Positions 60,551-64,000 of a DNA stretch of 64,000 nt are shown in pieces. Position 1 is the first letter of the stretch. Each line of letters begins with the position of its first letter. Below the pieces are notes generated by a model. That model did not search any database, had not been told where the DNA came from, and saw nothing but the letters and a program-made list of their open reading frames with translations. The position numbers and the translations under genes are program-made. The stretch is from Patagioenas fasciata (Eukaryota; Chordata; Aves; Columbiformes; Columbidae), in assembly GCF_037038585.1 (NCBI RefSeq), contig NC_092523.1, positions 1,865,001-1,929,000 of the forward strand, given 5' to 3'.

Positions 60551-60893
60551 GGGGGGACTCATTCCTGGGGATCAATATGGAAAGGGGCAGTGTCAGGAGG
60601 ATGGAGCCAGGCTCTTCTCGGTGACAACCAGTGGTAGGACAAGGGGCAATGGGTTCAAACTGGAACACGGGAGGTTCCGCTTAAATATGAGAAGAAACTT
60701 CTTCCCAGTGAGGGTGTCAGAGCCTGGCCCAGGCTGCCCAGGGGGGTTGTGGAGTCTCCTTCTCTGCAGACATTCAAACCCGCCTGGACCCCTTCCTGTG
60801 GAACCTCAGCTGGGTGTTCCTGCTCCATGGGGGGATTGCACTGGATGAGCTTTCCAGGGCCCTTCCAACCCCTGACACTCTGGGATTCTGTGA
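60190..60893 (+). mobile_element. CR1 LINE fragment (group B), about 700 bp
   Basis: Starts TAAGTTGGGGAAAGACCTAT and ends ACACTCTGGGATTCTGTG, matching the 46464 copy throughout. It lies in direct orientation 13.7 kb from that copy. Confidence 0.93.
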
Positions 60894-61954
60894 CAATGCC
60901 ATGTACAAAGGGGAGTATTTGCCAGAGGAGGAATTGTAGAGGGCTCCTGTTCAGCGTTCTCCTCGTCTAAGCTGAATTCGTTTGGCTGCGTTTTGCACTT
61001 ATGAACCGTTCAAACATTTCGCCGCTAATGCACTGGCTCGGACCAGCTCGACCTCACCGAGCACTTTTAACGCATTTCATTCTTCAAACAGCCCCAGCTT
61101 TCCTCTTCAAAACCCCTGCATTCAAGTCCTGGTGCCTGGAAAAGAACCAAAGCCTCCACATTTCCTCATATCCACGAGGTCGCGAGTGTGTTGTCTACTG
61201 CGGTCAATAAAGTGCCAAGAAGCTAATGAAGATAAAAGTGTCAACACGCAGCACTGTTACCTTTCCCGTGCAGTTATTTTGACCATTTTGCAAGCAAATT
61301 CGGCAGCTACTGACAGGCCCAAGTCCGAAAAGTAAACGCGTGGCATCGCAATGTTATTAAACTTCTTGCGGCTCCGCGGAAGTGTCATGGGATGACTGAT
61401 TGCTCCCTGCACATCAATTGGATTCATAGAAGTTCTCAAACCCTTGCGGGTTAAAAGCGGCTCCAGCATGAATCAGAGTCCCAGTGGTAAGGAGATCATC
61501 GATACAAGGGATTATGCAGATTTAAGAAATACCCTCAGCACCCGAAAGTTTTCAGAATGCAAACTCCGTCAACCCTGAAAACAAGAAGCACTGCATCATG
61601 ATGGCAGGAGGGACAAAGCCAGGGGGGTTTAACAGACAAAAAAAGATTGTTTTAATAGGAGAGAAGCATCAGTCATTGAGTCTTACTTCATTCAGACTTT
61701 CTATCCAACCCATCCATCTTCAGTGCCAAGAGATGACAGGACCACCTCACTTTTCCCCCCCGGTCTAGTATATCAATGATGCCCATTTCTACCCCAAACA
61801 AATGTCTGGCTAGAATGGCCCTTTTCCCTCAACTGGCTTGCCAAGCCCCACAAATGCCTCAGTACCTGCCATGGTCAACTTGGCTCCAACGGGACCCCCT
61901 CAAGAGGTGGGCACCGCCGGGTAGAGCCTTCCCCAACCATCTTCCCAACAGCCA
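60894..61954. other. Unique sequence, possible regulatory part at 61200-61470
   Basis: No repeat or exon. The part 61260-61430 mixes CpGs with AT-rich cores (TTTTGCAAGCAAATTCGG, CAATGTTATTAAACTTC) and may be conserved. This is inference. Confidence 0.3.
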
Positions 61955-62420
61955 CTTTGTCATTCATGGCTGGGGACCATCTGCGGAAGAGGGGACCGGG
62001 GCGGCGGGGGGGGAAGAGCGAAGCCAAAGACGGACACAAAACGGGCGCGTACCCTCCCTGCACAAGCCCGAATGCAAATTCCTTCGCCCTCGCAGAACGC
62101 CCCCGCGGGCTTTATCTGCGAACAAAGGTCCCCGAGGCGGGCGGTCTCTGCATCACTGCTCCCTCTGTCAGCACCACCTGCTTGGCGTCAGCCGGGAGAG
62201 TCGCCGACTTATCTTTTCGCCGCGTCTGCAGAAGCCAACGGGAGCACAATGGAACTCATCGGCCCCGGGTCAGGCAGGGCTTTCTTTCTCGCCCCTGGTA
62301 CCACCAGCCCTTTTCACCTCCATCATCTCCAAGACCCCGGAGCGCTCAATGAGAAGGTGGCTTCGAGCGCGGGGAGGAGGAGGAGGAGGAGGAGGGGGGA
62401 AATATAGGTCTCCGACGCCG
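61955..62420. other. CpG-rich unique segment
   Basis: CpG density is clearly higher than in the surroundings (for example CGGGGCGGCGGGGGGG near 61998 and CCGAGGCGGGCGG near 62132), and a GGA run lies at about 62376-62400. It could be a small CpG island or simply a GC-rich intron next to the candidate exon. Plus-strand open frames here (61776-62606) have no domain and are probably chance in GC-rich DNA. Confidence 0.4.
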
Positions 62421-62509
62421 TTTCCCCTCCTCTCCCTTCCCTTAAGACCTGATGGTCTTCAGTCACACATCTTAAAAGAAAAACAAAAAACAAAAACACA
62501 AAGACTTAC

Positions 62510-62583
62510 TTGTCTCAAGTCGATGAAGGCCAACTGCAGCGTGTCCCCTTGGAACCCAGGCACTGGGCCGGATCTGGCAAACT
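62510..62583 (-). CDS. Candidate internal coding exon, 74 bp, gene not identified
   Basis: On the minus strand a pyrimidine-rich acceptor (CCTCTTTTCTTTCCCACAG) precedes the exon and a strong donor (CAA then GTAAGT) follows it. The exon carries two bases of a split codon and then 24 full codons. The encoded peptide begins FARSGPVPGF and ends QLAFIDLRQ, with no stop in that frame. The frame has normal protein-like composition, unlike the repeat-derived frames elsewhere. I do not recognise the family and see no neighbouring exon, so flanking introns must be long. The many enhancer-like blocks around fit a large developmental gene, but that is inference. A chance pairing of splice-like sites cannot be excluded. 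Confidence 0.55.
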
Positions 62584-62739
62584 CTGTGGGAAAGAAAAGA
62601 GGATAAAAAGCGCCTTTAACTAACCATGGACAGGGAGATTGGCAGACGGATGACAGGGAAGACAAGAGAGGCTGGGGGAGAGGAGGACCGCGCTTCTAAG
62701 GAGTCATGTCTCCCTCCCTTCAGCCTCTTTGTTCGCCCT

Positions 62740-63320
62740 TCAAAATTCGTGTCATCAAAACACCATTAATTCCACCGTCCTGACAGCAAGGAAACTGTAC
62801 TAATTCGACCTGAAATTTATTCCCATGAGCCGTACTGGGCTCCAGAGTATTTGTTTTGTGAATGGACAAACAACTTGCCGAGAAGAAAGGGGGGGATGGG
62901 GGTGGAAAAGTTTTTCCTCTCGACACAATAAAATCTTCAGCTGTGAAACTCCTTTCAGTTCCGAAAGCTATTTATATTTTAGGGTGCCGAAGGAATTTTC
63001 TAATTTCACGCCTGTCGCCAGGCTCCATAAGCGTTCATCAAAAAAATATGCCCAGCCGCATCATTAATTATCCGCCGGTGGATTATCTGCATTATCTGGT
63101 ACGGTGCGCTATTGCCAGCCTACGGTCGCCCCAAATGGGAAGAACCGCGGCCATTATGCGGCATATTTATTTCTGTTGGATGAAGACATCTGACAAGTGA
63201 ATAACATTGGCTTGTGAAGCGAAGAGAATATGTCCAAGGCCACGTTTACCTCCTTCCAACGTCATCTGGCCAAAATGTCATACTTAAGTCATTTCGTTTT
63301 CTTCTAATCTGTTATTTAAG
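62740..63320. promoter_or_regulatory. Candidate conserved noncoding element(s)
   Basis: One of the clearest enhancer-like blocks: ATTAATTA at 63063-63070, GATTATC at 63081-63087 (overlapping a TTATCT GATA-type site) and ATTATCT again at 63091-63097, plus CACCATTAATTCCACC near 62760. CpGs persist in the AT-rich context (TCCGCCGGTGG, TACGGTGCGC). The block lies 150-740 bp beyond the upstream (minus-strand) side of the candidate exon, so it would be intronic if that exon is real. Confidence 0.45.
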
Positions 63321-64000
63321 CCAAGCCTAAAACCACCAAGGGGGCCTTGAATGAATCCACGTTAGAGGACCTTGGCTCCTCCATGCCCTTTAAGAGCTTT
63401 TACTTGGTTCGTGCAGCCAACAACTGCACATTTCCAAGTGTGGCTGTTGAAAATATGCCTGAGGTTGATTTTGCCCAGCTTCACTTAGTTTTCACCCTCT
63501 TTAGCTACAGAAGTAACAGCTTTATCTCTGCTCTCCGTGCAACTTTTCATCACCGAGGGACCTAATTAATGAAGCCACAACTCAACACCATGAAAGACTC
63601 CAGAGGGACGTTCTGCCTTTGGCTGAACTTCGTTGTTCCCGTGGACACCGAAGATGGTGAACACCAGAATGAGTTTTCTTGAGGTGCAACTGAGCGTGAT
63701 GGCACAAATGAAGAAGGGAGGCAAACCAGACACCAGCCCACTGGTTTTCAAGCTATTATCGCCCGACTGCTCTGTTTCTTACCATACAGGAACCCTCAAA
63801 ACAGCTCCTGCAGCTCCACAAAGCTGAGCAATAAGGATGGCTTGGCAATGACGAGGACTTTGGCTTCTGTCTCTTTGACTGCGCAAAGGTACTAATGGGC
63901 AAATGTCCTTAAATGCTCAGCAGAGTCATATCATGCCAGGTGGTCTTTTCCTCAACGCTTTTCCTTCCAAAAGTTATCTCATTTTTCAAGCGAATGCCGC
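63321..64000. other. Unique sequence, no gene recognised
   Basis: No named repeat or exon supported. Short open frames on both strands have no family resemblance. Confidence 0.35.

Noticed and set aside
61776..62606. 276-codon plus-strand frame
   Set aside because: It lies in GC-rich DNA, has no recognisable domain, and runs antisense through the candidate exon. GC-rich DNA has few stops by chance.

Overview
The window looks like gene-poor bird DNA. The main evidence is about two dozen fragments of CR1, the chicken-repeat LINE of sauropsids, identified by their 3' ends and by recognisable remains of the reverse-transcriptase (ORF2) C-terminus. I see no Alu, B1, L1 or other mammalian repeats and no bacterial gene organisation. 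The most abundant CR1 groups do not read like the commonest chicken ones, so a non-galliform bird is my guess. That is inference and weakly held.

Only one segment looks like part of a cellular protein gene: a 74-bp candidate internal exon on the minus strand at 62510-62583, with good splice sites on both sides. I could not name the gene. Every longer open reading frame elsewhere is explained by simple repeats, antisense CR1 or chance.

CR1 copies fall into recurring groups. Group A (positions near 1.0, 9.1, 19.9, 27.6, 34.1, 42.5, 48.6 and 51.1 kb) shares a 3' part with a conserved block around a CCAGCACTGCCCTGGG motif. Group B (near 11.5, 17.2, 21.7, 27.2, 32.2, 34.8, 46.5 and 60.2 kb) is about 700 bp when longest, and several copies start at nearly the same internal point. 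Older CR1 pieces lie near 3.5, 6.6, 15.2, 36.3, 41.3, 44.6 and 56.3 kb. One CR1 near 0.8 kb sits cleanly inside another.

Simple-sequence DNA is prominent. There are three long polypurine tracts, all with purines on the plus strand (13.1-13.96, 15.54-15.86 and 50.37-50.55 kb). A 793-bp minisatellite at 28642-29434 is built from exactly two unit lengths. Smaller 18-bp and 22-bp tandem repeats and AT or AAT microsatellites are also present.

Between repeats lie many stretches of moderately AT-rich unique sequence carrying homeodomain-, POU- or GATA-like motifs (1.7, 8.7, 11.0, 22.5-25.2, 28.3, 29.7, 31.3, 38.8, 43.3, 49.5, 56.0 and 62.8-63.3 kb). This is the usual look of conserved noncoding elements around a developmental regulator, or inside one of its introns. 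Conservation cannot be tested from one sequence, so these calls are candidates only. No tRNA, rRNA, CRISPR array, operon or other compact genetic system is visible.
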